63,109 nt of DNA from Spinellus fusiger (taxonomy: Eukaryota; Mucoromycota; Mucoromycetes; Mucorales; Phycomycetaceae), in NCBI GenBank assembly GCA_025094145.1, contig JALLLS010000132.1, positions 1-63,109 of the forward strand, in the 5' to 3' direction. The notes beneath the pieces were generated by a model, which saw only the letters and a list, made by a program, of their open reading frames with translations, was not told where the DNA came from and did no database searches. Shown piece by piece: positions 52,740 through 62,651 of this stretch. The position numbers and the translations under genes are program-made. The stretch's first letter is position 1. Each line of letters starts with the position of its first letter.

Positions 52740-52939
52740 GACACCACCTTCTTATGGCTCTCTTTTCCTTCCTTCCTCTCTACTACTAACTCACAGTTAT
52801 ACTCGCTTATTTTTTTGCTTCTCTTTTTCTCCCTGAACACAACCCAATAAACACACACGGCTAATCTTTTTTTCTCTTTTCCTCTCTCTCTTTTCTCTCT
52901 CTTTTCTCTTTTTTTGCTTACAAGTTGTCTTTATTCTTA

Positions 52940-53694
52940 TTAAGCAGTCCAGAGACGGGTCAGAAGTTCAGTCACACCAACATCCTGGGTGTTGATCTGA
53001 TAACAGCCAACAAGCACACCAGCAGTAGCGGCATAAAGAGTAGCAGTCATGACTCTACCAACAATAGGTGCTTTGCGAGGATTAAAGTAATCTAATAGAT
53101 ACAAAGAGACAGGACTGAGTTCCATTTCATCCCCCCTGTAGAATCTGACAATGCAAAAAGAAAGAGAAAGAGAAAAAAAGAGAAAGAGAAAAAAAAAGAA
53201 AAGAACCAGTGGTTCTCCCCCATGGCACACCGACAGAACAATGATGTGTACTGTTAGAGTCACTTACCAACAATGCAGGCGTCAAATCCTAAATAGAAAG
53301 AAAAAAAAAGGAAAAGGTGTGAGGCGATTGTTCTTTGAGTGAGGGTGGTGGTGCGTGGAGAACTAACCAATGTGAAGGTGGATAGGAAGAACAACACCAA
53401 TAAGAGTGTCAGTGATAGGAGAAGCACCAAGAACAAACTGAGTGGCAATCAATGGCACCAAGGCAGCAGAGGCAGCACGCTCCAGGTTCCAGTGAAGAGA
53501 ACCATGCATACGGTCAGGCTTGTGGGCAGTCACCGTAGTGGTGTTGGCATTGACAGTGGCTATCACACTATGTGAGTCAACACAGACAGAATAACCTCCT
53601 TACAAGAGTGGATTTTCACCAGTCCCATTGTCTGTTGACGGACAGTAAGATTTGCAACTGAGCGAAAAGCAGGTGTAGCAAGATGGAGTGCCAT
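52940..53694 (-). CDS. SDH4: Succinate dehydrogenase membrane anchor subunit (CybS)
   Basis: Four exons in transcript order: 53694-53604, 53559-53368, 53288-53268, 53091-52940, giving 151 residues. The small anchor of mitochondrial complex II, which binds haem and ubiquinone. The N-terminus (MALHLATPAFRSVANLTVR) looks like a mitochondrial presequence. Conserved landmarks are HGSLHWNLERAASAALVPL, PITDTLIGVVLPIHLHIGFD, and ACIVDYFNPRK, where the Asp-Tyr pair belongs to the quinone site. Three hydrophobic helices fit the family. Exon 3 is only 21 nt. The next exon begins by completing the Asp of the DY pair, and this is the only junction that restores the family sequence. Transcribed convergently with PCT1; the stop codons are about 200 bp apart. 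Confidence 0.92.
53268..53288 (-). other. 21-nt microexon of SDH4
   Basis: Flanked by CTATTTAG upstream and GTAAGTG downstream on the minus strand, in phase 1 at both ends, it encodes the segment GFDACIV. Skipping it would delete seven residues while keeping frame. Confidence 0.85.
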
Positions 53695-54013
53695 GAGAAG
53701 AGTGAGGAGGGAAGGGTGTGGAGTGTAAGCTACAAAGAAGTGAGTGAAGGGTCGCAGGGACACTCTAGTCGTGATGACGTAATCAACGCACGTGCATTCA
53801 ACAGACACACTGGCACACTGCACCTCTCCTCGGAAAAAAAAAAACAGATCCACTGGTGTGTTTCTTTTACAAGGACAGAGACCATTAGAACATACGATTC
53901 CCTTTTATAGTAAAATAAACTCTTTTTGTTGTGATCTTTTAACCGTATAGTTTATTTGATTTGCTATTTTACAAGGGGTTGGTTTGCTATAGAAAACCCC
54001 TCTGTTGTTTAGT

Positions 54014-55771
54014 CTACAGACCGTCGCGTAGAATCTTCACTACTTTTACTTGTGTGTATTCTTGGAGTGCGTATTTGCCCAATTCTTTACCAAATCCTGA
54101 TTGTTTGTAGCCTCCAAAGGGTGTTGATTGGTCAAACACATCAAAAGCATTGACCCACACAGTGCCCGCCTGGAGTTCGTTGCTGACAGTGATAGCAGTA
54201 TCAAGGCTCTTTGTATAGACGCCACCTGCCAACCCATACACAGAATCATTGGCTAGAGCAATGGCTTCTTCTACTGTTTTGAAGGTAGCAATGCCCACAA
54301 CAGGACCAAAGATTTCCTCTTGCATAATACGCATCTTGTTGTTGCAGTGGATAAACACCGTAGGCTCGACATAATAGCCCTTGTCTCCCCATCGATTGCC
54401 ACCAAAAGCAACCTTGGCACCCTCCTTCTTCCCAATGTCGATATAGCCCAATACCTTTTCAAATTGTCCCTTGCTAATCAGAGGTCCTTGGAAAGTATCC
54501 TCATCAAATGGATCCCCAAGCTTAATCTTCTTGGCCTCCTCAATGAACAATCCAACAAACTCATCATGCACTGATTCATGGACAAGAATACGAGAGCCCG
54601 CATTACAGCTCTGTCCGTGGTTGTTGAAGATACCCCCTGCAGATTGGACAGCAGCAAGTTGGAGGTTGGCATCAGCACATACAATCTGGGCCGACTTGCC
54701 ACCTAGTTCAAGCTGGAGTTTCTTGAGGTTGGATGTGGAAGAGCCGTCCATGATTTTACGTCCTGTACTTGTGGAGCCAGTGAATGCCATCTTGCTGATG
54801 TCAGGGTGGGCAGAGAGATAGGCGCCTGTAGTATGGCCATACCCTGTTATGATGTTGACTGTGCCCTACAATAGCTGTTGTTTAATCTACTGCTCTCTCT
54901 TTCTCCTTTCTATCTATCTATCGACATCTACACAGTATGGGTGGAGGGTGGAAAAGGACTTACAGGGGGAAACCCTGCTTCCTTGCAGAGAGTAGCAAAT
55001 TTATAGAGAGAGAGAGGTGTCAATTCAGATGTCTTGAGAACAACTAGAGAAAGGCGTCAGCTCTATAGAATAAACCATCTCTCCCATGCATGTCCACTTA
55101 CTGCAGTTTCCTGTTGCCAAGGCAGGAGCAAACTTCCAAGTGGCCATCATAGTAGGATAATTCCATGGAATAATCGCACCCACAACACCCAAGGCTTCAT
55201 GACGTGTATAACATATCTTGTCAAATGTAGTATCCATTGTCTTTCCATGGATTTTATCGGCCCACCCAGCATAATAACGGAAACAGGCAATAGAGTCGGT
55301 AATATCCACATCACGGGCAATAGTGAATGCTTTGCCATTGTCAAGAGCATCCAAGGTAGCTAATTCGTTCTTGTCACGCTCCATAAGATCTGCCAGTCTA
55401 TTCAGCAGTCTTCCTCGTTCAACGGGAGCCACCTTGCGCCAAGTGGTTTGGAAACATGTCTTGGCAGCAAAAACAGCAGCATTCACATCATTTTCATCGG
55501 CAGAATGAACCGAACAAATCACTTGTTCAGTGACTGGGTTGATGGTTTCAATAAGAGGACCGTGGCCAGGTACAAACTCATTGTTGATAAACAAATGTGT
55601 AAAGACTATTGGTGACAGTAGTGAGTTTATTTAAAAGTAAAAAAATAAAAAAATAAAAAAAAATAAAAAACTATTTATACAGGAAGGGTGTGTTTTCTAA
55701 TGTCTATAGAGTATACCTTCAATTTCTTTGCCTGAAGAAAGTCGGACAGTTTGGATATTTTTTTGAGTCAT
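54014..55771 (-). CDS. NAD(P)+-dependent aldehyde dehydrogenase (ALDH1/2 type)
   Basis: Four exons in transcript order: 55771-55717, 55605-55102, 55043-54964, 54865-54014, giving 496 residues, the usual ALDH length. Motifs: LFINNEFV, IIPWNYPTMMATWKFAPALATGN (opening of the cofactor site), VLKTSELTPLSLYKFA, FTGSTSTGRKIM, LELGGKSAQIV (general base Glu) and NNHGQSCNAGSR with the catalytic Cys. EEIFGPVVGIATF and FGGYKQSGFGKELG close the domain. It oxidises aldehydes to acids. The start MTQKNIQTVRLSSGKEIE has no mitochondrial presequence, suggesting a cytosolic ALDH1-like enzyme (inference). Substrate range cannot be read from the sequence. Splice sites are GT-AG and phases agree. Confidence 0.93.
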
Positions 55772-56970
55772 AATAACAAGTAGCAGAAAGAATAAGTGTG
55801 AAGAGAATGACACATTAGAAATCAGCTTTTTATAATGTTTTAAACTGCTGTTCTTTAGATCACTAGAGGCAGGCACTCTGGTGACTGGGATTAAATGAAC
55901 TCAAACTGTATTTTAGTAAAGAATAAGGGATCTTTTTCGTAGTATCACTGATATTCCCATGACAGAGAAAGAGCACCACAAAATAATCGTGTTTTTGTTT
56001 TCTGTTTTTTGTTTGTTTTTCCTTTATTTTCCATCAGTGGCAGTGCTTCTGGTTTTTATATAGAAGAAGAAAAGAATAACAAGAGCCAGGAAATCAATAC
56101 AAAAGCTAGCACTCATGCCGTGGACTCTCCTCCTGGTGTCCATCATGCCGATGACAAGTATGTACTCTCTTCTCTTAAGTGTATGCACATGTACAAAGAA
56201 GGAAGACCTTGTGTTAGTCAAGTCATTCTATTACTGAGAAAAGTCTGTAGTGCAAGCCCATAAAGTAAGTTATTCTGTATGAGATGGAAACGCCTTTACA
56301 AATAGGTATTACAGAAGAATATTAAGGTATTGCTGCTGAGCTGAAAACCAGATGGATTTCAATCATTCAAAATCAGTAGTCATACTTTGTGTGAACATGC
56401 ACTTGTACTTGTGATGGTGATTGTCCCTTGTTACAATGATTTATCTTGTTTGTTTGGTCTAATTCACACATGTATCAGGGCCCTTTTGATTGAGGCATAA
56501 ATACACTGGAATCTAGATTTAGTCTATTGCTGCTCACAAATCATTTGCAAACAACAGGTCTATTTCTGAGACTGGACGATGCTGAACATGGATCTTTCTG
56601 TTATCAGCAGAACTATCGAGTATTATAAGAAGAAAAAACCGCTTTAGAAAATTGCATTTATTAATGGGAGACAGTGAGTTATTGGTGAAAGTGAGAAACA
56701 ACACGTTGGCCAATGCAGACAAGCACTGTATTATTCTATAAAGTATAAGCCTTTTCATACTAGCACAGTGATAAAGTACTTGAACAAAGAAAGATATTCA
56801 TCTCTTGAGATTATTTTTTAAAATAAAATAAAAATAAAAAGCCTCTACTGCTTAAAGAAGAATTAAAAGTAATAATTCAATGGATAGAAGAGCGTATCTA
56901 TTGAACTCGGGAGCAATAGCATTATTTTCTAATCTGGTAAGTCTAGATCTGGTCTTTGTGGCAGTAATAC
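55772..56970. other. Spacer between ALDH and the LTR nest
   Basis: A plus-strand frame at 56009-56263 is open but unrecognised and overlaps AT-rich sequence. An A-rich run lies at 56820-56840. No LINE-like coding sequence was recognised on this side of the left LTR, so the 3' part of the broken LINE is missing here. Confidence 0.5.
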
Positions 56971-57626
56971 TGTCGTATTCCGACTTCAATCCAAAGATTC
57001 TTCATGAATTGGTCAACATGAGTAGTATGCTGTGACATTCAGAATACTCTATGAAAGCTTGAGTGCACACAAGTAACATAGCACATCTCTGTATCATCTC
57101 ACTGATTGGTTGTAACTACAAGTCACCTTCTAAAGCTCAGTGTACTATCAGACACTTAACAAGAGCCATCTTCATTAATAATTCTAACAGAACAATATTG
57201 ATGTATCAGAGCCAATTGAGTAAAGACTTATAATAATGAATGGTTTCAATAATGGAGTGCTTATCCAATGAACCAACCATAGGGTTGAATCTAATAATAC
57301 TACAACTAAGTAAAACATATGAGCCAACCATAAGGTGGCAGTTATTAATACTACCATAAGGTAGTAATATAGACACCAACCATAAGGTCAAAGAGAGTGA
57401 ATTCTACCATAAGGTAGAATGTCCCCACCAACCATTTAGTTGTAATTGTGAAGCAGCCATAAGGTTGACTATCATAACTACCATAAGGTAGAATAGATTA
57501 TCCTACCATAAGGTAGAAGCCACTGAAGGATAAGCACCCACCAAAAGTATAAATAGTGAACCTTTCTTTACTCAATAAAAATTATCTTTGTTCAGTCTTG
57601 TTAATCTACCTGTCCAAACAATCTCA
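56971..57626 (+). mobile_element. Solo LTR, left copy (LTR retrotransposon)
   Basis: A 656-bp element beginning TGTCGTATTCCGAC and ending CAAACAATCTCA, so it has the 5'-TG...CA-3' ends of an LTR. It contains TATAAATA at 57548 followed by AATAAA at 57574, the expected order of promoter and poly(A) signal. It is repeated in inverted orientation and without any length change at 58255-58910: landmark positions obey a strict mirror relation. About six mismatches are seen, all in the outer 95 bp; the inner 560 bp appear identical. No reverse transcriptase of LTR type is present nearby, hence solo. The left flank (AATAC) is not duplicated at the other side. Confidence 0.85.
57277..57514 (+). promoter_or_regulatory. 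Array of about ten quasi-palindromic CCATAAGGT units in LTR U3
   Basis: Units start at 57277 (variant CCATAGGGT), a degenerate unit near 57303, then 57328, 57354, 57380, 57407, 57432 (variant CCATTTAGT), 57457, 57481 and 57506, a period of 24-27 bp. Most are flanked as CTACCATAAGGTAG or CAACCATAAGGTTG, so each is an inverted repeat. They end about 35 bp before the TATA box. The same array is mirrored at 58367-58604 in the other LTR. The position and dyad symmetry suggest binding sites for a dimeric regulator (inference). Confidence 0.8.
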
Positions 57627-58254
57627 CAGTGGATTGTAGAGTCATCTGGCATGCACTCAAGCAAAGAAACACACCACCACCACTTCTGGCCCTTCTAGTC
57701 CATCTCTTTGATGCTGTTTCTGTGACAGTGATACTGAAAAACTGTGAATCACGTCCGTTTTTGCCAGTGACAGGTGTCCTTCAAGGATCAGTCCTGAGTC
57801 CTCATCTGTACTCAATCTACATCAACTCTCTGGCACCTTTGTTCAGAACAGTGGCAGAACGCCAAACAACAACATTTGTTCCTTCCTTTTCACCTTCTTC
57901 CTTGTTGGCTTATGATGCATCTATCATTGGCAGCATTAGTACCAGCACAGAATAGCCCACAGCAATCAACTCTTTGTTCTTTGCAGATGACATTGCAATC
58001 TTTGGCAAGGCAGAACAAGTCAAGCACATGCTTCAATTAGCAGAGCACCACTCATTCTTGTTGGGCTTTAGGTGGAGTCCCCCCAAGTGTGCAGTCATAC
58101 AACCAGCAAGGTCATCACAACAGCATACATACCAACTGTATGGTGAGCCTCTACCCTTTGTCAATGAGTTTATCTACCTTGGTATCCCTTTTAGGTTCAA
58201 TGGTATCCATGTCCCCTCCATAGTCACTCATAGAAAACAAGGTACCATGCTGGC
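57627..58254 (+). pseudogene. LINE reverse transcriptase, C-terminal half, inverted
   Basis: Plus-strand frame encoding the second half of a LINE RT domain: VTGVLQGSVLSPHLYSIYIN (motif B, QG-S-LSP type), SLFFADDIAIFGKAEQVK (motif C with the catalytic DD) and FVNEFIYLGIPF (motif D/thumb region). A TAG stop interrupts the frame at about 57952, between motifs B and C. The reading begins GTG-GAT-TGT directly at the left LTR, continuing the sequence that stops at the right LTR on the opposite strand (YLDIKAAYDTV). Downstream coding sequence is cut by the right LTR at 58254. CAGTG at 57627-57631 is one half of the target-site duplication. Confidence 0.85.
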
Positions 58255-58910
58255 TGAGATTGTTTGGACAGGTAGATTAACAAGACTGAACAAAGATAAT
58301 TTTTATTGAGTAAAGAAAGGTTCACTATTTATACTTTTGGTGGGTGCTTATCCTTCAGTGGCTTCTACCTTATGGTAGGATAATCTATTCTACCTTATGG
58401 TAGTTATGATAGTCAACCTTATGGCTGCTTCACAATTACAACTAAATGGTTGGTGGGGACATTCTACCTTATGGTAGAATTCACTCTCTTTGACCTTATG
58501 GTTGGTGTCTATATTACTACCTTATGGTAGTATTAATAACTGCCACCTTATGGTTGGCTCATATGTTTTACTTAGTTGTAGTATTATTAGATTCAACCCT
58601 ATGGTTGGTTCATTGGATAAGCACTCCATTATTGAAACCATTCATTATTATAAGTCTTTACTCAATTGGCTCTGATACATCAATATTGTTCTGTTAGAAT
58701 TATTAATGAAGATGGCTCTTGTTAAGTGTCTGATAGTACACTGAGCTTTAGAAGGTGACTTGTAGTTACAACCAATCAGTGAGATGATACAGAGATGTGC
58801 TATGTTACTTGTGTGCACTCAAGCCTTCATAGAGTATTCTGAATGTCACAGCACACTACTCATGTTGACCAATTCATAGAGAATCTTTGGATTGAAGTCG
58901 GAACACAACA
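58255..58910 (-). mobile_element. Solo LTR, right copy, inverted
   Basis: The reverse complement of 56971-57626 with identical length. On the minus strand it begins TGTTGTGTTCCGAC next to the upstream RT half and ends CAATCTCA at the RT C-terminal half. The 5-bp sequence at 58911-58915 is CACTG, the complement of CAGTG at 57627-57631, fitting a 5-bp target-site duplication made when this LTR element entered the LINE. TATA is at 58326-58333 (minus). Its promoter points left, towards the left LTR. Confidence 0.85.
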
Positions 58911-60714
58911 CACTGTATCATAGGCAGCCTTGATGTCTAGATAGGCAACCACTGGGTAGTGTTTGTGCCTCTTGTAGTAAGCCTTGATCAGGTCATGCAA
59001 GCACAATGCCCGGTCTAATGCTCCACGTCTTGATCCAAATTCACCCTGAGCAACATCCAGTGGTGGTGAGTGTTTGTGCAGCAAGGATGAGAGACACATC
59101 TCAAAAAGCTTTCTAAGAACAGAAGTGAGTGATATAGGCCTATAATTAGCAGCATCTTTGGGGTCACCCTTTTTGTAGATTGGAAAAACCTGAACATAAC
59201 GCCAGTGATGAGGCACAGTAGACCATTGCCAACACAAGGTAAAGAACTGGGAAAGAAGCTGGGATATTACTGGCCTAAGAGGCTTGAGCATTTTTGCTTT
59301 GAGATGGTCTGCTCCAGGTGCTTTTCTGTTGGGTAGATGTCCAATGATCATGGTCACAATCTCCCTAGAGAATGGTGAGTCAAGTGCTGGGAATGGATGG
59401 ACATCATTGAGTGGTGGTGGTGGTGGTCTGACTGATGGAAGAATGCATACACTGTACACTTCTGCCAAATGTCTGCTCATAGCCTCTGCTGCTGCTTTAT
59501 CACCCTCATCATGCTGAAAGCTTTGCTGGGGCTGGCAACATCTTTTGATCTGCTTCACTTTTGATGTTGCTTTTGTGAAGTCCTTTTCCATACTCCTACA
59601 AAAGGTCTGCCATTGCTGTCGTTTTGCTCTTTGCACTTCACTTCTGAATGCTTTTTGGGCATCACCATGCTTCTGCCACCAGAGCAACTTGTCAAGGCCA
59701 TCAGAACAACGCCATTTCTTATAGTAGTGGTCCCTGAGCTCTACTGCTGACTGCAGAGAACTATTCCAGAACTTCTTCCAGTGGGATGGCCTTGCTGATT
59801 TCCTACCAACAGAATCATCCAGGGCACTGTAAACACAGCTATTGAACTGTTCATTGAGAGTGTCAAAGTCTGGGCATGATGGTGGAGGCTCTGCTACAAG
59901 TGATGTTAATCTAGAAGACAGCTCATGTGTGAATAATCTGAACTTTTGTAAATACAGCCTTGCAATATCAGGCTCTTTCAAGCAAGACAAGTTCCATGTC
60001 TTTCTCAGAGGTGGTGGTGGTGGTGGGAATTCAGCCATGCCATAGTCAAAAGCAAAGCGGATAAGCTTATGATCAGAATGAGAGACAGCTCTGTCTTTAT
60101 ATCCATGGTGACATTGGTGAACTGGAAATTGGAGATAAACATGTCAATGATACTGCTGTGCTGTTGGTTGTTTTGATATGTGAGGTAGGTTGGCACACCA
60201 TATGCATACATACTGTTATAGAGATGAAGATTTTGATCTTCTAGCCATGATCCCAGAGCAGTACCATGAGTGTTAGTAGAATGACCTCCTACTAGCACAC
60301 CCATCCTTGCATTGAGGTTGCCATAGATAATGGTATCTTCTGTCAAAGGAATGGAGTCCAGAATACCAAAAGCTTCTTCAAGAGATAGAGAGGGAGGAAG
60401 GTAGAGACATACAATTCTGAGTGATCCAACTTGGACACTCAGGGCATAGGGAGAAGGCATAGGTAGGTGAGTGACAGGGAAAGGACAGGAGGGAGAGATG
60501 GGGCACATATACCCATTGAGCCATGGTAATTTCCAGCAACTGGTAGGCCATATGTGTGGAACTGGGTCCAGGAGGTTGGGAGGCATAAAGGAGAGAGAAG
60601 CCAGGTTTCTGTAATGAAAATCATATGAAATGAGTGTGAGTGTCTTAAAATATCATGGATCATAGTGTGGTGGAGCCCATTGGCATTCCATAAGCCTAAT
60701 GAGACTCTATTCAT
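58911..60714 (-). pseudogene. LINE ORF2, endonuclease plus N-terminal RT half, frameshifted and interrupted
   Basis: Minus-strand remnant in three frames. 60714-about 60440 opens the APE-type endonuclease (LGLWNANGLHH; FITETWLL). About 60450-60060 continues it (IYGNLNARMG; SIIDMFIS). From about 60090 a third frame carries SHSDHKLIR and then a long open stretch (60038-58911) with a linker and RT motifs: RKAPGADHLKAKML, VFPIYKKGDPKDAANYRPISL, and motif A YLDIKAAYDTV, whose first Asp is catalytic. The frame stops being LINE sequence exactly at the right LTR. The endonuclease motif normally read as GDFN has N in place of D. At least two frameshifts plus the split make it non-functional. Confidence 0.85.
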
Positions 60715-60893
60715 AAGGTGATGTCTTGTGAGGGTTATCCATGTTCATATCTTCATATGGATGCTTGAATGCAGTTTTTGGATCATACCTGTCTTCATAC
60801 ACTTTTCTCTTGTGGGGGTTCTCAGGAATCTGGGACTCACTAATCCAACCATCTCAGCAAAGATGGTGGCTACAGAGTGTGCAGTGTGGGGTC

Positions 60894-61658
60894 TCATATA
60901 TTCAATGGCCTGCAGGCATCTTTTCTGGTGATGTGCATGGCTTCCAGTGAGAGGTCTTCCTTTGAGAAGTCCTTGTACTTGGGGTCTGCCAAGTGTTTTG
61001 GGTCTCTGGGGTCAAAGTCCTTGTAGATAGTAACACTAGCCTTCTCCAAGAGGGCTGTTACATCTGGTACATACTGTAGGTAACAAGAAGACCAATGACT
61101 GATCTTGCTGGAAGGAGACATCCAGGATATGTCCAGTGTCAAAGCCAAGGGTTCTGAGAAGCTTATGCACTTCTGGATGGTTCATTTGTCTGCTACGTGG
61201 AATATACACATAAGTGTATCCTTTTTCACCTTCCTGGATGGTGAAGGCATGTGAAGCAGCTGCAACACATCTTGCTGATGTCTGGGGGCATTTGGAGGGT
61301 GCTGGGATGTGTTTCTTGGCCACTGTGGCCCAAGAAGAGTCCTTTACTGTTGGCAGAGAATGGCCTGTGTCATTTCTCTGCTCTGTATCACTTTAGAAGT
61401 GACAGTTGCTGGTGCTGCTGGTGTTGGTGCCTTGAGTGCACTTATCTCAGCCTGTAAGGCTGTGATGGTTGCCTTGAGCCTCATATTCTCTTCCATGATG
61501 GCCTCAAATGCCTCCAGTCTTTGTTGCTGCTGTTGCTGGCTGTTGCTGGTGTTGCTGCTGCTTTAACTGAGCTATTCTGAGCTCAGAGATTGAAGGGCCG
61601 AAACGATCTCAGCCTGGGTTGAAGCATTAAGCTGTTGTTCAGCAGAATTGGCAAACAT
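60894..61658 (-). pseudogene. LINE ORF1 remnant (coiled-coil), frameshifted
   Basis: Upstream of the broken ORF2 on the same strand. It starts at an ATG at 61658 (MFANSAEQQLNASTQAEIVS), then shifts frame near 61572 into a Gln-rich run. A coiled-coil segment follows (LEAFEAIMEENMRLKATITA; LQAEISALKA), then a middle region (MNHPEVHKLLRTLGFDTGH) and an end in another frame (KDFDPRDPKHLADPKYKDF). At least two frame breaks. A coiled coil plus a downstream nucleic-acid-binding region is the normal ORF1 layout, but no zinc knuckle was recognised. This ORF1 is clearly different from the intact zinc-knuckle ORF1 at the left edge, so two LINE families are present. Confidence 0.65.
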
Positions 61659-61852
61659 GGTGTATCTACTGCTATTCAAGTGGTGTTGACCTGAAACTTG
61701 GACAGTAAGTGGGGAGGTGGGTGATGTTGATGGATGGATTGTGTTTTTTTGATGGATGCAGCGTTTTGGTGATGGATGGATGATTTTCAAATTTGGATAG
61801 ACTTACAATTTTGCTTTTGAAAAAAGTGTTGCTTAGCAGAAAGAGAGATCCT

Positions 61853-61932
61853 GGCTTTAGCTCAGTTTAAAGATTATTTATTTTATAGGAGTATTTTTCA
61901 CAAGCTAGAAATAGTATAGTGACTCCATCAGA
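61853..61932. repeat. 80-bp direct repeat, copy 1 (GGCTTTAGCTCAG...)
   Basis: Matches 62394-62472 in the same orientation at roughly 80% by eye: shared GGCTTTAGCTCAG, TTAAAGATTATTT, TATTT-TCACA, GTGAC-CCA and CAGA. On the minus strand the unit precedes the LINE ORF1 leader. It may be a LINE or SINE terminal region. Confidence 0.75.
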
Positions 61933-62297
61933 CATATATTACGGAAGCATATTTACATATAAGGATAGGAATCATAGAAAGGAAGGAAAGGAATTAGAAT
62001 ATAGACAAATTACTAAGACTAAGACTTATTTGAAAGATAGGAAAGATTGATTAATTAAGCCCGTGAGGGCATCCTTCCACCTGCCAGCACCCCAAGACCA
62101 GACCAGCCAAACTAGGAAACCACACCAGACAGAAACAGCATTAAACCCTTTTGGGACATACAGATCATATAGGATACCAGGCAGTGCCTGCATGGGGGGA
62201 AAAGGACAGGATGCATGGTCAAAACCACCAGCCAAGACCACAAAACCAAGAACAGAAACCAACCTGGCCAGAAAATAGTAGGGGCTAGGATGCCTGT

Positions 62298-62392
62298 TTT
62301 TAGACAAGAAATTGCCCTGGTGGGGGTTGAACCAACAACCTCCTGAATGCTTAACAAATCTGATTATCAAGTCAACCAATTAAAACATCCCC
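62298..62392 (-). other. tRNA-like sequence, possible SINE head
   Basis: Read on the minus strand, this segment has AATTGGTTGACTTGATAATC, like a D-arm region, then GGTTCAACCCC near its 3' end, which resembles a pol III B box (GGTTCRANNCC). The 5-bp stem around the T-loop pairs at four of five positions. The acceptor arms do not pair, so it is not scored as a functional tRNA gene. Together with the flanking 80-bp repeats it could be a tRNA-derived SINE. Confidence 0.35.
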
Positions 62393-62393
62393 C

Positions 62394-62472
62394 GGCTTTA
62401 GCTCAGGTTAAAGATTATTTTTATTAAAGGGGTATTTATCACATGCTTCAAAAAGTAAAGTGACCCCACAGA
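62394..62472. repeat. 80-bp direct repeat, copy 2
   Basis: Partner of 61853-61932. It lies between the C-terminal LINE ORF at the right edge and the tRNA-like segment, in the place expected for the 3' end of that LINE. Confidence 0.75.
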
Positions 62473-62651
62473 AAAGAAAAGAAAAGAAACAAAAAAACAT
62501 CTAAGACTAAAAGATATAAAAAAATGCTAAACTACTTGACAGAAAACTCTAAACTACTCTCTAAACTACTGTTCTGGAGGTCTTCCACCCAACATGCACT
62601 AAATGGTTGTGGCAGTGGGGGAGAGCAACCAGGAGACAGACAGAAAAGGTT

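Noticed and set aside
57206..57391. Identical 61-codon ORFs on opposite strands at 57206-57391 and 58490-58675.
   Set aside because: They are the same segment of the inverted LTR U3 read through the CCATAAGGT array, not a protein gene.
62026..62379. 117-codon minus-strand frame rich in Trp, Gly and Phe.
   Set aside because: It overlaps the tRNA-like segment and the putative SINE body, and an alternative overlapping frame is equally open; not treated as a gene.
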